This document shows positions 34,807-43,770 of a DNA stretch of 64,000 nucleotides, in pieces (within the stretch, counting starts at the first letter, position 1; the number at the start of each line of letters is the position of its first letter). Under the pieces are notes generated by a model. That model searched no databases. It had not been told where the DNA came from and was given only the letters and a program-made list of their open reading frames with translations. The translations under genes and the position numbers were made by a program. The stretch is from contig JAYUSZ010000441.1 of assembly GCA_043755435.1 (NCBI GenBank), forward strand, positions 28,313 through 92,312, in the 5' to 3' direction. The DNA is from JANXSF01 sp043755435 (GTDB lineage: Bacteria; Acidobacteriota; Terriglobia; Bryobacterales; Bryobacteraceae).

Positions 34807-36003
34807 TTAAGCCTGCACCATCGCCAGTTTAGGTGATCCGCTATTGACGCTTGCTTGCTGAACGTTTTCGATCAGTGTTGCAACTTTGGCAGCCATGGCT
34901 TCCAATGCCTTACCCAGTTCCGAATCCTGGCCCATCGGTTCTCCCAATGTGACTACCCGGTGAAGTGAAAAATAGTCGTTCGGAATTGTGGCGAACACAG
35001 GCGTGTTAAACATTTTCTCCATGTCGCTGCTACTAATTCCGTCTCTTTTATCAAGGCGATTTACAATTACTTGAAATCGCTTATTCTCAAACCCAAGTTG
35101 CTTGATCATGCCAATTGCCTTGCGGGTTAGATGCAGACTGGGGAGTTCCGAGGTTGTGATGAGGAAGGTCACGTCCGATTCTGGAACTCCCAGTAACGTT
35201 GTCTTGTTGAATATCGAAGGCATATCCAAAATGATCCAATCGTACTTGCGTCTGGCAAACTCGAGAATTTCATGGAGCTTCGACTGGTCCAGTTGAACAT
35301 GGGAAGGCTCCTCGGGCGCCGGCAGAATGTCCACTCCAGCAGAATTTACTGTCAGATCATTCCACAAGTCCGATTCGAGGTCCCCATCTGATTCGAGCAA
35401 CGAAAGGACCGAGTGAGTGGTTTGTGTCTTTACGTAAAACCCGACTGTTCCACCCATCAAATCTAAGTCCAGCAAAAGCACTTTGCGCTTATGCATCCTC
35501 CGCAGGGCAAACGCTGTTTGAGCAGCCAAGGTCGACGCTCCAGATCCTGGTTTGGTACTGGTGAATCCCATGACATACGCGAAGTCTGGTTCGGATGTTG
35601 TGGCCTCAGGCCGAAGAAGCCGGTGAACCCTGGCGGCACTCTCCCCTATAGTTGCTGCGTCAAATGGAGCGTAGAGAAATTCGCTGGCACCCGCCCTAAA
35701 CGACTTTACGAGCACATCGGAGTCATTGACCATATGAAGGCCAATTACCGGTATTTTTTGCGGGTTGGATTGAATGACCTGGATCATCTCCAACCCCTGT
35801 TCAAGCCCGGAGCTTAAGTCAAGGAGTACAACATCTGGCTTCAACTGCCTCAGTCTGAGGTCGAGCGCTTGACTAGTCAAAAAACTCTTCATCTCAGAAA
35901 GAATGTGGAATGTCCGGGTTATGACTTGGGTTTGCATGAAAGCCTGAGCCAACTCCCGGTTAGGAGCGATCAGCAAAGCCGTTAACTGTGTATCTCTTGA
36001 CAT
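34807..36003 (-). CDS. tadZ: TadZ/CpaE-like localisation ATPase
   Basis: 398 residues. Residues about 1-130 resemble a degenerate receiver domain (KPDVVLLDLSSG); residues 140-385 are a MinD/ParA-type ATPase (VMGFTSTKPGSGASTLAAQ, LLLDLDLMGGTVGFY, DWIILDMP). The Walker A reads KPGSGAST, without the second Lys of standard P-loops, as is often seen in CpaE/TadZ proteins. TadZ marks the pole or site where the Tad machine is built. It follows the secretin gene by 42 bases. Confidence 0.9.
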   Translation of the reverse strand: MSRDTQLTALLIAPNRELAQAFMQTQVITRTFHILSEMKSFLTSQALDLRLRQLKPDVVLLDLSSGLEQGLEMIQVIQSNPQKIPVIGLHMVNDSDVLVKSFRAGASEFLYAPFDAATIGESAARVHRLLRPEATTSEPDFAYVMGFTSTKPGSGASTLAAQTAFALRRMHKRKVLLLDLDLMGGTVGFYVKTQTTHSVLSLLESDGDLESDLWNDLTVNSAGVDILPAPEEPSHVQLDQSKLHEILEFARRKYDWIILDMPSIFNKTTLLGVPESDVTFLITTSELPSLHLTRKAIGMIKQLGFENKRFQVIVNRLDKRDGISSSDMEKMFNTPVFATIPNDYFSLHRVVTLGEPMGQDSELGKALEAMAAKVATLIENVQQASVNSGSPKLAMVQA

Positions 36004-36045
36004 TTCTATTCTGTAAGACGATAAAACTAAATTTCCTTCCTGTAT

Positions 36046-37476
36046 TTAACGGCCTTTACGGAATAGTCTGCTTGCCAGGCTGCTCTTAGGCACCGCAGGA
36101 ACTGCTGCCGCGACCGGAGCAATCGGGGCACTATCGACTTTGTTCTCCGAAATCGGAGGCTTCTTTTCAAAAGTTGAATCTCGATAAAACTCACGCGGGA
36201 AGTTCAATTCAGGTTTAGGATCGTTCTTTCCAATAGGTTGAACGATTTCAGGCGTGACAAGAACAATCAATTCCGTCTTGTTGCGATTCTCCGATCTGGT
36301 CTTGAAAATGTGCCCCAACAAGGGAATATTCGCCAATCCTGGGATTTTTGAAATAGTTTCAGTCACCCGCTCATCAATCAAGCCACCAATTACGAAACTT
36401 TGTCCTTCGCCAAGTTCTAGCGTGGTTTCAACCCTTCTGGTACCGATAGCAGGGATTGTGAAACCGCCAAACTGCACACCGTTGGCAAGATCTATGGTTG
36501 ATACTTCAGGCTTGATGTAAATCTTGATTGTGTTGTTTTCGGTGATCTCTGGTTTAAAGGCTAGCCTGACTCCGAATTCCTTGAATTGAACCGTGACGGA
36601 ACCTGAATTGGAACCACCCTGAAGCACAGGTACTGGAAATTCTCCGCCAACGAGAAACGTAGCCATTTGTCCATTGTTTGTTACTAAGTTCGGTTCTGCG
36701 AGTATTTGCAATAGACCCTTGGACTGAAGGTTTCTTACAAACACGCCAAAGTTGAGGTCAGGCCTGAATGCGAAAATGTTCAACAAGTCGCTCATGTCAA
36801 TCCCGCTGCCTTCTTTCAACGCATTGAACCCTGGAGCTGCAACTCCTCCCGGATTGGACCTTGTCAGTGTCTTGCCGCCAAGTGCCATACTCACCCCGAA
36901 TGCGCTACCGGAATTGCGATCAATTTCTGCAAACTTTACGCGCAATAGGATCTGTTTTTCAATCTTCGCCGGCGGCAGTCTCATGTTGTTTACTACCGTT
37001 TTCCCAAGTGGAGCCACCATCGCAGCAATCCGATCGGACACGGCCTGCGTGCTAACGTTGCCACCAAGGGTAACCGTGTCTCGTGAGGAAAGAATTTGGA
37101 TATTCTCGTCAGGAAATGTCCCTTTCAGCAATTTGCGAAAAGGTTCGATATTATTTTCAACAGTGATTGCGTAAAACTCTCGTTGGCCAGTTCGTGACCA
37201 AACTATGAGAGTAGTCCCCCCCGGGGCTTTGGCGTTGAGGAGAATTTCGCGGGTGGAGACGGCCACGTAGTCAGCGATTTCCGGGTTACTGGTCGAAATT
37301 CTGCCAATGTCCTCGGGGTAATCAATCACTATGCTCTTACCCACGGTTAGCTTCAATTCCTGCATTGACTGTCCCCAGCTTGCTGAAGCAGCGATAACCA
37401 TGGCGAGTGCTACACAAGCCAGACGTGGTGTAATCCCGCACTGCATTGTTTTCATAAATGCTTTAACCATCGACAT
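36046..37476 (-). CDS. rcpA: Tad outer-membrane secretin (RcpA/CpaC)
   Basis: 476 residues from ATG 37476, which has GGGAG seven bases upstream. The signal peptide (LACVALAMVIAASASWG) is followed by the pilus N-terminal domain (GKSIVIDYPEDIGRISTSNP), a BON-like part (residues about 115-170) and the secretin core (VGGEFPVPVLQGG, VQFKEFGVRLAFKPEI, IGTRRVETTLELGEGQSFVI, KTELIVLVTPEIVQP). Forms the pore for the Flp pilus. The frame is open another 34 codons upstream, overlapping rcpC, but with no signal for translation. Confidence 0.93.
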   Translation of the reverse strand: MSMVKAFMKTMQCGITPRLACVALAMVIAASASWGQSMQELKLTVGKSIVIDYPEDIGRISTSNPEIADYVAVSTREILLNAKAPGGTTLIVWSRTGQREFYAITVENNIEPFRKLLKGTFPDENIQILSSRDTVTLGGNVSTQAVSDRIAAMVAPLGKTVVNNMRLPPAKIEKQILLRVKFAEIDRNSGSAFGVSMALGGKTLTRSNPGGVAAPGFNALKEGSGIDMSDLLNIFAFRPDLNFGVFVRNLQSKGLLQILAEPNLVTNNGQMATFLVGGEFPVPVLQGGSNSGSVTVQFKEFGVRLAFKPEITENNTIKIYIKPEVSTIDLANGVQFGGFTIPAIGTRRVETTLELGEGQSFVIGGLIDERVTETISKIPGLANIPLLGHIFKTRSENRNKTELIVLVTPEIVQPIGKNDPKPELNFPREFYRDSTFEKKPPISENKVDSAPIAPVAAAVPAVPKSSLASRLFRKGR

Positions 37477-37522
37477 GAAAATTCTCCCAATCCTGTTCAA
37501 ATCGTTATGCTTCGAGTCCAGG

Positions 37523-38449
37523 CTAATTTGCCCTTGGTGCAACAGTGCCAACCGTTTTAATATTTCCCCGGAACTCAATGATTTCCGTAGGTGGAGGTGG
37601 CGGCGGTGGAAGCGCGGGTGCTACGGGAACCGGGTCCGCAGCTGCAACCTGGACTTGTCGTCGCACGATCGGTTTCGGTCGGGGCGGAGGCATGGCGGTA
37701 CTGTCCTCGTTGGCGGCCTTGACCTTCGGCGCTTTTGTATAACCGTTGAATAGCTGATTTACTTCGCGTCCAGCAGTTTTCGTTACTTCATTGTCGTTGC
37801 CGTTGCGAAGAATCAGCTGAATTCTGCCCTCGTTACCAGCCAGTGTTAATGTCTCCGCTTGCTCTGGTGTGCAGAGAAGGGTTACTGTGTTCGCATTGAT
37901 CGGCTGACCTCTGGAATCTGCCTGAATCGCTTGGCCTGCAGATAAAACTTGCATATTCTGTAAAACCGTAGCGGTTACTGTACCTTCGCCGCTCGGAGGG
38001 CGCCCAGTTGTCAGGACGTCCACTTTCATTCCAGGCATAACGAAGCCGGCAACACCAACAACTTCATTGACCCGGATGGTCACTGCCCGCATTCCAACTG
38101 GAATCAGTGATGGCAGCCCTTGATTTCCGCGCTGAGCAAGCCTACCTTCAATGATTGGTTCGTCCTGTAGGATATTGCTTACGACTGGTCGGCTGACCAC
38201 TTCTTCCACTTTTGTGAATGCCCCTTTTGGAAAGGATTCGACTGAGACTTTCGTCAGTTTCACGTCGTCTGGCTTGATGATGACTCCTACTGATATCGGC
38301 TTCACCGCCACAACCAGGTCACGAAGATCTGTTTTGGCTTGAGATTGTTGAGAAGGGCCAGCCTTGCCGACCATCTGATAAAAGATGCTGGAAACAACTA
38401 GCGCAAATACCAAGCTAACGCCCAGAACCGTTAAAAATCTGCGATCCAT
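37523..38449 (-). CDS. rcpC: Flp pilus assembly protein RcpC/CpaB
   Basis: 308 residues. A membrane helix (residues 8-28) is followed by a SAF domain (LVVAVKPISVGVIIKPDDVK, VVSNILQDEPIIEGRL, GMRAVTIRVNEVVGVAGFV), the RcpC domain (GMKVDVLTTG, ATVLQNMQVLSAGQ, CTPEQAETLTLAGNEGRIQL), and a Pro-rich tail with a run of seven Pro residues. Periplasmic component that assists the secretin. Ends 46 bases before the secretin start. Confidence 0.92.
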   Translation of the reverse strand: MDRRFLTVLGVSLVFALVVSSIFYQMVGKAGPSQQSQAKTDLRDLVVAVKPISVGVIIKPDDVKLTKVSVESFPKGAFTKVEEVVSRPVVSNILQDEPIIEGRLAQRGNQGLPSLIPVGMRAVTIRVNEVVGVAGFVMPGMKVDVLTTGRPPSGEGTVTATVLQNMQVLSAGQAIQADSRGQPINANTVTLLCTPEQAETLTLAGNEGRIQLILRNGNDNEVTKTAGREVNQLFNGYTKAPKVKAANEDSTAMPPPRPKPIVRRQVQVAAADPVPVAPALPPPPPPPTEIIEFRGNIKTVGTVAPRAN

Positions 38450-38563
38450 TTTTCTAGGCCTCCAATTTCGCCCAAAGTGCCAAGTTTCCCTGGTTCATCC
38501 GTTTTGAAAAGTTTCTTCGAGGACACATGTAAAAACCTGCCCCGCGGTTCATTCCAACCGAAC

Positions 38564-39064
38564 CTATAAATTCCCGATCAGTGCCAACCATACACCCAGC
38601 GTGATCGCCGGAGCATATGGAATGGATGCTCTTTTCTCAGCCGCTTCTGAATCTGCCGGTCCATTGCCGACCTCTTTCGCATCGACCCTGTTCGTCCGGA
38701 TCATTGAAAGAAAGGCCCTGGTTCCTAGTACAAGCACAGCCATTAACCCACCGATTGCTGCTGCGTACAAAGCTGCATCGATCAGGATTGACGGTTTCCC
38801 AAGGACGGCACCAAAACCAGCCATCAACTTGATATCTCCGCCGCCCATTCCCCCGAGAAGGTAAAAGGCTAAGAAAACTCCAAAGCCAGCAAGCGCGCTT
38901 CCCAAGGCCGTTACGATTCCTTGACCGCCTTTCTCGTAAAGGTGCAGTCCGAGTCCACCCGTCAATGCCGCAAGCGAAGTCCAATTGGAAATTTGTCGAC
39001 GCCAAAGATCTTCGGCGACAGCTGCAATTCCAACCCCAAACGCGAGAATGACTTGAGTTTCCAT
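38564..39064 (-). CDS. tadV: Prepilin peptidase TadV/CpaA (A24 family)
   Basis: 166 residues with about four to five membrane helices. The two catalytic Asp residues are in AEDLWRRQISN near the N-terminus and in GGGDIKLMAGFGAVLG. It cleaves the leader of Flp-type prepilins. The substrate pilin is not encoded near it. There is no methyltransferase domain, as expected for this short type. A 114-base gap separates it from rcpC; that gap contains no small gene. Confidence 0.9.
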   Translation of the reverse strand: METQVILAFGVGIAAVAEDLWRRQISNWTSLAALTGGLGLHLYEKGGQGIVTALGSALAGFGVFLAFYLLGGMGGGDIKLMAGFGAVLGKPSILIDAALYAAAIGGLMAVLVLGTRAFLSMIRTNRVDAKEVGNGPADSEAAEKRASIPYAPAITLGVWLALIGNL

Positions 39065-39073
39065 TTGTAGAAC

Positions 39074-39271
39074 TTATCCGCGCTTAGCATTCCATTTTTT
39101 CAATGATGAATTTGTGGTCTTCATCAGTAGTGGTGCCAAGAAACCGCCCGCAACAGCGAACTCCTCCAAACGCATCCCAGAAGGCAAAACCCACTCTTTT
39201 TCATCTACCGCTTCCGTAACTGTTTCTACTAAAGCCGAATTGAGAGGAACGCCATTCTTGGAAGATTTCAT
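39074..39271 (-). CDS. Small unknown protein in the tad locus
   Basis: 65 residues, overlapping the upstream membrane-protein gene by four bases (ATGA) and ending nine bases before tadV, so it belongs to the operon. The first half is polar (NSALVETVTEAVDEKEWVL), a weakly hydrophobic part follows (EFAVAGGFLAPLLM), and the end is basic (KKWNAKRG). It is not a Flp pilin: there is no GxxAxEY cleavage motif. No family recognised. Confidence 0.55.
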   Translation of the reverse strand: MKSSKNGVPLNSALVETVTEAVDEKEWVLPSGMRLEEFAVAGGFLAPLLMKTTNSSLKKWNAKRG

Positions 39272-40920
39272 GATTTGTCGTCTCTGATAGTTATTTCGGC
39301 CTTCTTGGGGTTTTTCATTAGGTCTACTGGAACTTTTTTCTCATCGTCCATCGAATGCCACACTTTGCCATAGATCCCTTTGTTTGTTCGCTTTAGAAAC
39401 AAAATCGCATTTCCGTCATCCTCTAGGGTTTTCCACTCAGAGTTCCTTTTCAGAATGCTCGCCAAAGGCCATGTAGGTGGTATGAAAACGGCTGTAAAAT
39501 TGTGTTTCTTCAGCAGTTCTTCCCACTCGTAGGAGCCCGAAAGAAGTGCGATATAGTCCTTGCCCAGAGCTTGGCCGTAGAAGTCGCTTCTTCCATCAAA
39601 AAACACCCTTACCTCAGGAAAGAACCGGTAAATCATATAGTCACCCCATTCATCCGGAGCAAGTACGCGCGACTCGGTTAGGAGTTTGGCATGCTTGCTC
39701 ACCATTGCAATGGGAAACTTTTCCTTGGGGAAGTCCTGTGGCCATCTTTTCGGATCGCTCCACATTGCTAGCCCAACCACCGCCGCGACCAGCCATATAC
39801 TGGCCTGCTTACATGCAGGTCTCAAGTCATCTGACATGCTTTCCAAAATGCGTGGCACGGAGTTTTTTGGTTTACCATCAGCCAGAGTGCGAAGCCAGTT
39901 GCTGATCTCGGCAGCGATTATCGGTGATGCGACCAGGACGAAAACAGAAATGTGTCTTACGGAAGCCAGCGCATTATGGGCCCAGAACAGGATTAGCAAA
40001 GCCTCCACGTATTTCTTTCGGGAAATCAGAAATCCAGCAAAGCCAATTCCAATAAACATTAAGCCTTCAAACTGCAAGACGTTTTCCTTTCGGAAACTTG
40101 GGGACTGAAATTCTTCAACGACGGACTTGATCCAGTCAGATTGCAAGTACTCAACCATGTGTTTATGGAGCGCGATTCCATATGGATTGATCACACTTGA
40201 AACTAGGCATAGGCCACCAAGAATTCCATAGCGCCACATCTTCGACCAGTCCTTGGCCATCGCCGATCCGATGGCAACCAAACCCAAACATGCAATCAAG
40301 GAAAAGAAACCGCCATGCAGATTCGTCCAAAGTACGGTTAATGGAATCAACGCCCATAGCCACTTAGTGGGCTTGATACGATCAACATCGATCAGAAACA
40401 GACTGACTGCAAGGAACAGAAAAGTGATCACATGCGGCCGGGCAAGATAGTGGTTGGAGGCCGCCCCAGTTGCTACCAGTGAAATCCCCATTGCAACCAG
40501 TGGGGTTGCCCCTCGCCAGATCATATGGCGAAACATGAGCGTAAAAGAAAGCGTAATGACTACTCCGCAATAAAGGACTATTGCTTTCAATCCGCCAAAA
40601 GAATTCAAAACCGCAAACCATACCTCTGAAAGCCATTCCCATGCGAACCACAATTGTCCGGGCCTTGAAAATGAAAAGAAATCTTCATGAATGAACTTTT
40701 TGTTCTTGAGAATATACTCGCCGGCGCGGATATGCCAACCAGTATCCCCGTCAGCCAGTAAACTATCCCAACCTGCAGGTCCCAAAGCGAACAACCAGGC
40801 GATGGTGGCGATGAAGAAGAAATCAAGGACTGTTGGTTTCCAAAATGGCCACTCAACTTGTGAGTTTGTCTTGGTTTGAACCGGAAAAGTGCCTGTCAAA
40901 GGATGTATTGATTCGGCCAT
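39268..40920 (-). CDS. Multi-spanning membrane protein, glycosyltransferase-39-like
   Basis: About 550 residues from ATG 40920. Roughly ten membrane helices span residues 30-410, and a soluble domain follows (RVLAPDEWGDYMIYRFFPEV, VFFDGRSDFYGQALGKDY). The early periplasmic loop ADGDTGWHIRAGEYI carries Asp residues like those of GT39/ArnT-like glycosyltransferases using lipid-linked sugars, and the same protein type (often left as hypothetical) is common in Acidobacteriota. It may glycosylate a pilus part or another exported protein; this is inference from position. Separated from the LuxR-type gene by 123 bases. Confidence 0.7.
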   Translation of the reverse strand: MAESIHPLTGTFPVQTKTNSQVEWPFWKPTVLDFFFIATIAWLFALGPAGWDSLLADGDTGWHIRAGEYILKNKKFIHEDFFSFSRPGQLWFAWEWLSEVWFAVLNSFGGLKAIVLYCGVVITLSFTLMFRHMIWRGATPLVAMGISLVATGAASNHYLARPHVITFLFLAVSLFLIDVDRIKPTKWLWALIPLTVLWTNLHGGFFSLIACLGLVAIGSAMAKDWSKMWRYGILGGLCLVSSVINPYGIALHKHMVEYLQSDWIKSVVEEFQSPSFRKENVLQFEGLMFIGIGFAGFLISRKKYVEALLILFWAHNALASVRHISVFVLVASPIIAAEISNWLRTLADGKPKNSVPRILESMSDDLRPACKQASIWLVAAVVGLAMWSDPKRWPQDFPKEKFPIAMVSKHAKLLTESRVLAPDEWGDYMIYRFFPEVRVFFDGRSDFYGQALGKDYIALLSGSYEWEELLKKHNFTAVFIPPTWPLASILKRNSEWKTLEDDGNAILFLKRTNKGIYGKVWHSMDDEKKVPVDLMKNPKKAEITIRDDKS

Positions 40921-41043
40921 GTTCTCACTTCGCTTTTCGTTTAGAAAAGCAATACGCACTTATCTAAAATTCGACAGATTGTTGTGGGAACCTTAGCTTT
41001 TTTGCTCAATTAATGTATGTGACAGCGGACAGCCAATAGAAAG

Positions 41044-41721
41044 CTATGAAGCTTGAATGTCTAGCGAGGCAGGGCTTTCCTCAAGGATCAATACTTCCTC
41101 GCCACCCATTAAACGTCGTCCTTGCACTGCCAATTCGAACCGGTCCTTCACTCCAGCTTTTTCGAAGATGTGCATGAGGTGCACTTTCACAGTACCTGGA
41201 GTGATGTAGAGTTCCTCGGCGATTTCCTTGTTTTTCATGCCTCGGCAAACAAGGCTCACAATATCGCGTTCCCGCGGAGTGAACCGTGGAGCGGACTTGC
41301 GGTTCAAGATATTGTTCACCTGCTGGGAAATAGAATTTTCCAGCCAGATATTACCTTCTCCCACACTTTTCAGACATTCCAACAGTTGGTAGATTGGGAA
41401 CGTTTTCTTCACCACACCACGAACTCCCAATTGGAGCGACCGGAATGATTCAACTTCCGCTAAATCGTTAACCCACAACACTGCCCTGCTTGTCGGTGAA
41501 AGGAACTTTAATTCCCCAACGAATTGCAGAGTAGTCTTAAAACCACCATTTGTATCGAGCAGGACCACGTCAGGCTTCAATAGCCCAATGGTCGCGCTTG
41601 CTGATGTAACGTCCGAGGCTGTGCCAACCAATTCAAACGTTTCGTCCAGGGAAAGAACCTTGTTCAATCCTTCCAGCACGATTGGCTGGGACTCGCAAGC
41701 GAATACGGAGATCCTCTTCAT
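41044..41721 (-). CDS. NarL/FixJ-type response regulator with LuxR DNA-binding domain
   Basis: 225 residues. The N-terminal receiver has the phospho-acceptor Asp in KPDVVLLDTNGG and a Lys in RGVVKKTFP; only one acidic residue (Glu10) occupies the metal site where two are usual. The C-terminal LuxR helix-turn-helix is intact (FTPRERDIVSLVCRGMKNKE, then ELYITPGTVKVHLMHIFEKA). It precedes the tad operon on the same strand and is a good candidate for its regulator. No histidine kinase is adjacent. Confidence 0.88.
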   Translation of the reverse strand: MKRISVFACESQPIVLEGLNKVLSLDETFELVGTASDVTSASATIGLLKPDVVLLDTNGGFKTTLQFVGELKFLSPTSRAVLWVNDLAEVESFRSLQLGVRGVVKKTFPIYQLLECLKSVGEGNIWLENSISQQVNNILNRKSAPRFTPRERDIVSLVCRGMKNKEIAEELYITPGTVKVHLMHIFEKAGVKDRFELAVQGRRLMGGEEVLILEESPASLDIQAS

Positions 41722-41785
41722 TTCTTTCCCATATATCGGCGGGTTTGCGAAGTTGAATTAGAGTCTCGGCCAAAAAAATGCAGAA

Positions 41786-43177
41786 TCAGACGATTGGTGG
41801 GTTCTGAAGATGAAAGTTGGTGGCATCTTCAAGTGCTGCGCCGGCCCTTAAAATTGTAGCTTCACTAAAGGGCTTGCCAATGATTTGTAAGCCAATCGGG
41901 AGGCCCGTTTTGTCAAATCCGCAAGGAATTGACAGAGCAGGGAAGCCAACCACATTAATGCCTCGAACAAAGCGAGTACTGGCAAGGCGAGTGTCCTCTT
42001 CCTGTCCATCCAGCACAACCGTGGTTTGTCCGATTTTCGGTGCGGTCAGCGGCGTTGTTGGCGTGAACAGCACTTCAATAGACTGGAACAGTTCAAGAAA
42101 TTGCCGGCGGTAAATGCTGCGCAATCGCTGCGCATTCACGTAATCGGTAGCAGGAAGCAGCATGCCTTGATCGAGCAGTGCACGTACGTCTGCTCCAAAA
42201 CTCGCCCTGTCCTTTGCGTGACGCTCCATCAATGCCGAAGCTTCTGAAAGCAGAATCACCCGTCCGATGACGTTGATCGCCGCCATGTCTGGAACGCGAA
42301 CCACCTTGGCTTGTGCACCTAAACCTGCAGCCAATTGCACCATGGCTCGCAGTTGGGCCATCACCGTTGGGTCCACTTTTTCGGTGAAGAAATTGTCTGG
42401 GACGCCGATTCGAATACCTTTCAAATCGACGTTTTCGCCTGGAAGATAGGATTTGTTTGCACGGGCAACGGAAGACTCGTCACGCTCATCCTCACCAACA
42501 ATAGCTGCAAGTGTGAGTGCCGCATCCCGCACACAACTATTCAGCGGTCCCATATGGTCGAGGCTGCTACCCAGAGGCAAAACTCCGTAGCGGCTTACCA
42601 AACCATAGGTGGGCTTCAGTCCTACCGTTCCGCAATATGAAGCCGGGATACGAATTGATCCGCCGGTGTCGCTCCCCATTGACATAAAAGACATTCCAGC
42701 GCTTACCGCCGCACCAGCTCCTCCAGAGGATCCGCCTGGAATGCACTCAGTGTTCCATGGATTTCGCACTGGTCCGAAATGAGGATTGTTAGAAGTCACC
42801 CCATACGCCAATTCGTGAAGACCTGTTTTGCCCACCATTACAGCCCCGGCAGCGTTAAGCTTTTCAACAACGGCGCAATCGAAATCAGGGACATAATCAC
42901 GGTAGAGTAGGGAGCCACCAGTGGTTCGAATCCCTTTGGTCCGATAAAGATCTTTCAGTGAAATGGGAATGCCGTGGAGCGGACCATGATCCGATCCGTT
43001 CGCTAGTTCGTCATCTGCCTTTTTAGCTTGAGACAGTGCATGTTCTGCCGTCACCGTAATGAAGGCGTTCAGCTTCGGTTCAAGCCGCTCAATATTGGCA
43101 AGACATTGCCTGGTTAACTCAACCGAGGAAACCTTGCCCGCTCTCAGCGCAGCCGATGCTTCCACAATCGTCCTCAT
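41786..43177 (-). CDS. Amidase (GatA/AtzE-like amidase-signature enzyme)
   Basis: 463 residues. Catalytic residues are Lys75 (GIPISLKD), Ser150/151 (PGGSSGGAG) and Ser174 (DTGGSIRIPA). NPWNTECIPGGSSGG and GSDTGGSIRIPASYCG make it closer to GatA and AtzE than the amidase at 13.6 kb. Its start overlaps the stop of a 61-residue gene by one base (TGATG), so both are made together; that protein resembles the small AtzG/GatC-type subunit. The pair could act on a small amide such as an allophanate-like compound. No gatB is present, which argues against a tRNA role. Confidence 0.88.
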   Translation of the reverse strand: MRTIVEASAALRAGKVSSVELTRQCLANIERLEPKLNAFITVTAEHALSQAKKADDELANGSDHGPLHGIPISLKDLYRTKGIRTTGGSLLYRDYVPDFDCAVVEKLNAAGAVMVGKTGLHELAYGVTSNNPHFGPVRNPWNTECIPGGSSGGAGAAVSAGMSFMSMGSDTGGSIRIPASYCGTVGLKPTYGLVSRYGVLPLGSSLDHMGPLNSCVRDAALTLAAIVGEDERDESSVARANKSYLPGENVDLKGIRIGVPDNFFTEKVDPTVMAQLRAMVQLAAGLGAQAKVVRVPDMAAINVIGRVILLSEASALMERHAKDRASFGADVRALLDQGMLLPATDYVNAQRLRSIYRRQFLELFQSIEVLFTPTTPLTAPKIGQTTVVLDGQEEDTRLASTRFVRGINVVGFPALSIPCGFDKTGLPIGLQIIGKPFSEATILRAGAALEDATNFHLQNPPIV

Positions 43178-43362
43178 CAGGCCGGCTCCTTCAACACGTA
43201 GATCATCGCCGATTCCGTGTTCGGACCAAGCGATTGTACCAACGGCCGGAAGGCAGCTTCCAGCCCATTGAGGGACGGGATTATTTTATCCAGATCTTCA
43301 TCTGTAACGGGCAAGTTCCAGGCTTTGGAGGTCAGCTTCCAATCTTTCATGCGTTCTGTCAT
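43177..43362 (-). CDS. Small AtzG/GatC-like partner of the amidase
   Basis: 61 residues starting MTERMKDWKL. The pattern PVTDEDLDKIIPSLNGLEAAF followed by ESAMIYVLKEPA resembles GatC and the DUF4089/AtzG small subunits that wrap around amidase-signature enzymes: an N-terminal helix with acidic residues and a C-terminal extended arm ending in a Pro. The one-base overlap with the amidase start supports a complex. Assignment is by pattern only. Confidence 0.6.
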   Translation of the reverse strand: MTERMKDWKLTSKAWNLPVTDEDLDKIIPSLNGLEAAFRPLVQSLGPNTESAMIYVLKEPA

Positions 43363-43371
43363 TATAACCGG

Positions 43372-43770
43372 CTACATCTGATACAACATCAGATAAACGA
43401 CTACTCCAGTCACACTCACATAGAGCCAGATCGGCAGTGTCCATCTTGCGATGGCCCGATGCTGTGGGAACCTCTCTTTTAATGCACGGAAAAGTGTGAT
43501 GCTAGCCAGGAACGGGACAGTAGCTGCCAAAACTGTGTGTGTTAGAAGAATCGTAAAGTAGGCGGTTCGAATGATTCCGGTTCCCTGAAACTTTACCGAC
43601 CCAACTCGGAAATGATAGACAAGGTAGCTGATTAGAAATATTACAGAACAGGCGAAGGCGGCCAGCATGAATCGCTTGTGCGACTCTATGTCTCTTCTAC
43701 GAACTGCGAAGAATCCCAGGATCAAAAGTACCGCTGACATCGCGTTTAGAATCGCATTCAGTCCTGCCAT
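43372..43770 (-). CDS. DUF420 membrane protein
   Basis: 132 residues with four membrane helices. HKRFMLAAFACSVIFLISYL, YHFRVGSVKFQGTG, RTAYFTILLTHTVLA and WTLPIWLYVSVTGVVVYLML are the DUF420 signature segments with conserved His residues. Members (CtaM/YozB type) help assemble heme-copper oxidases in Bacillus and relatives. It directly follows the Sco gene (TGAATG junction). Confidence 0.87.
   Translation of the reverse strand: MAGLNAILNAMSAVLLILGFFAVRRRDIESHKRFMLAAFACSVIFLISYLVYHFRVGSVKFQGTGIIRTAYFTILLTHTVLAATVPFLASITLFRALKERFPQHRAIARWTLPIWLYVSVTGVVVYLMLYQM

Noticed and set aside
34807..36003. Non-canonical Walker A (KPGSGAST) in the TadZ-like protein as a possible lost ATPase
   Set aside because: CpaE/TadZ proteins commonly lack the second Lys, so this is normal for the family.
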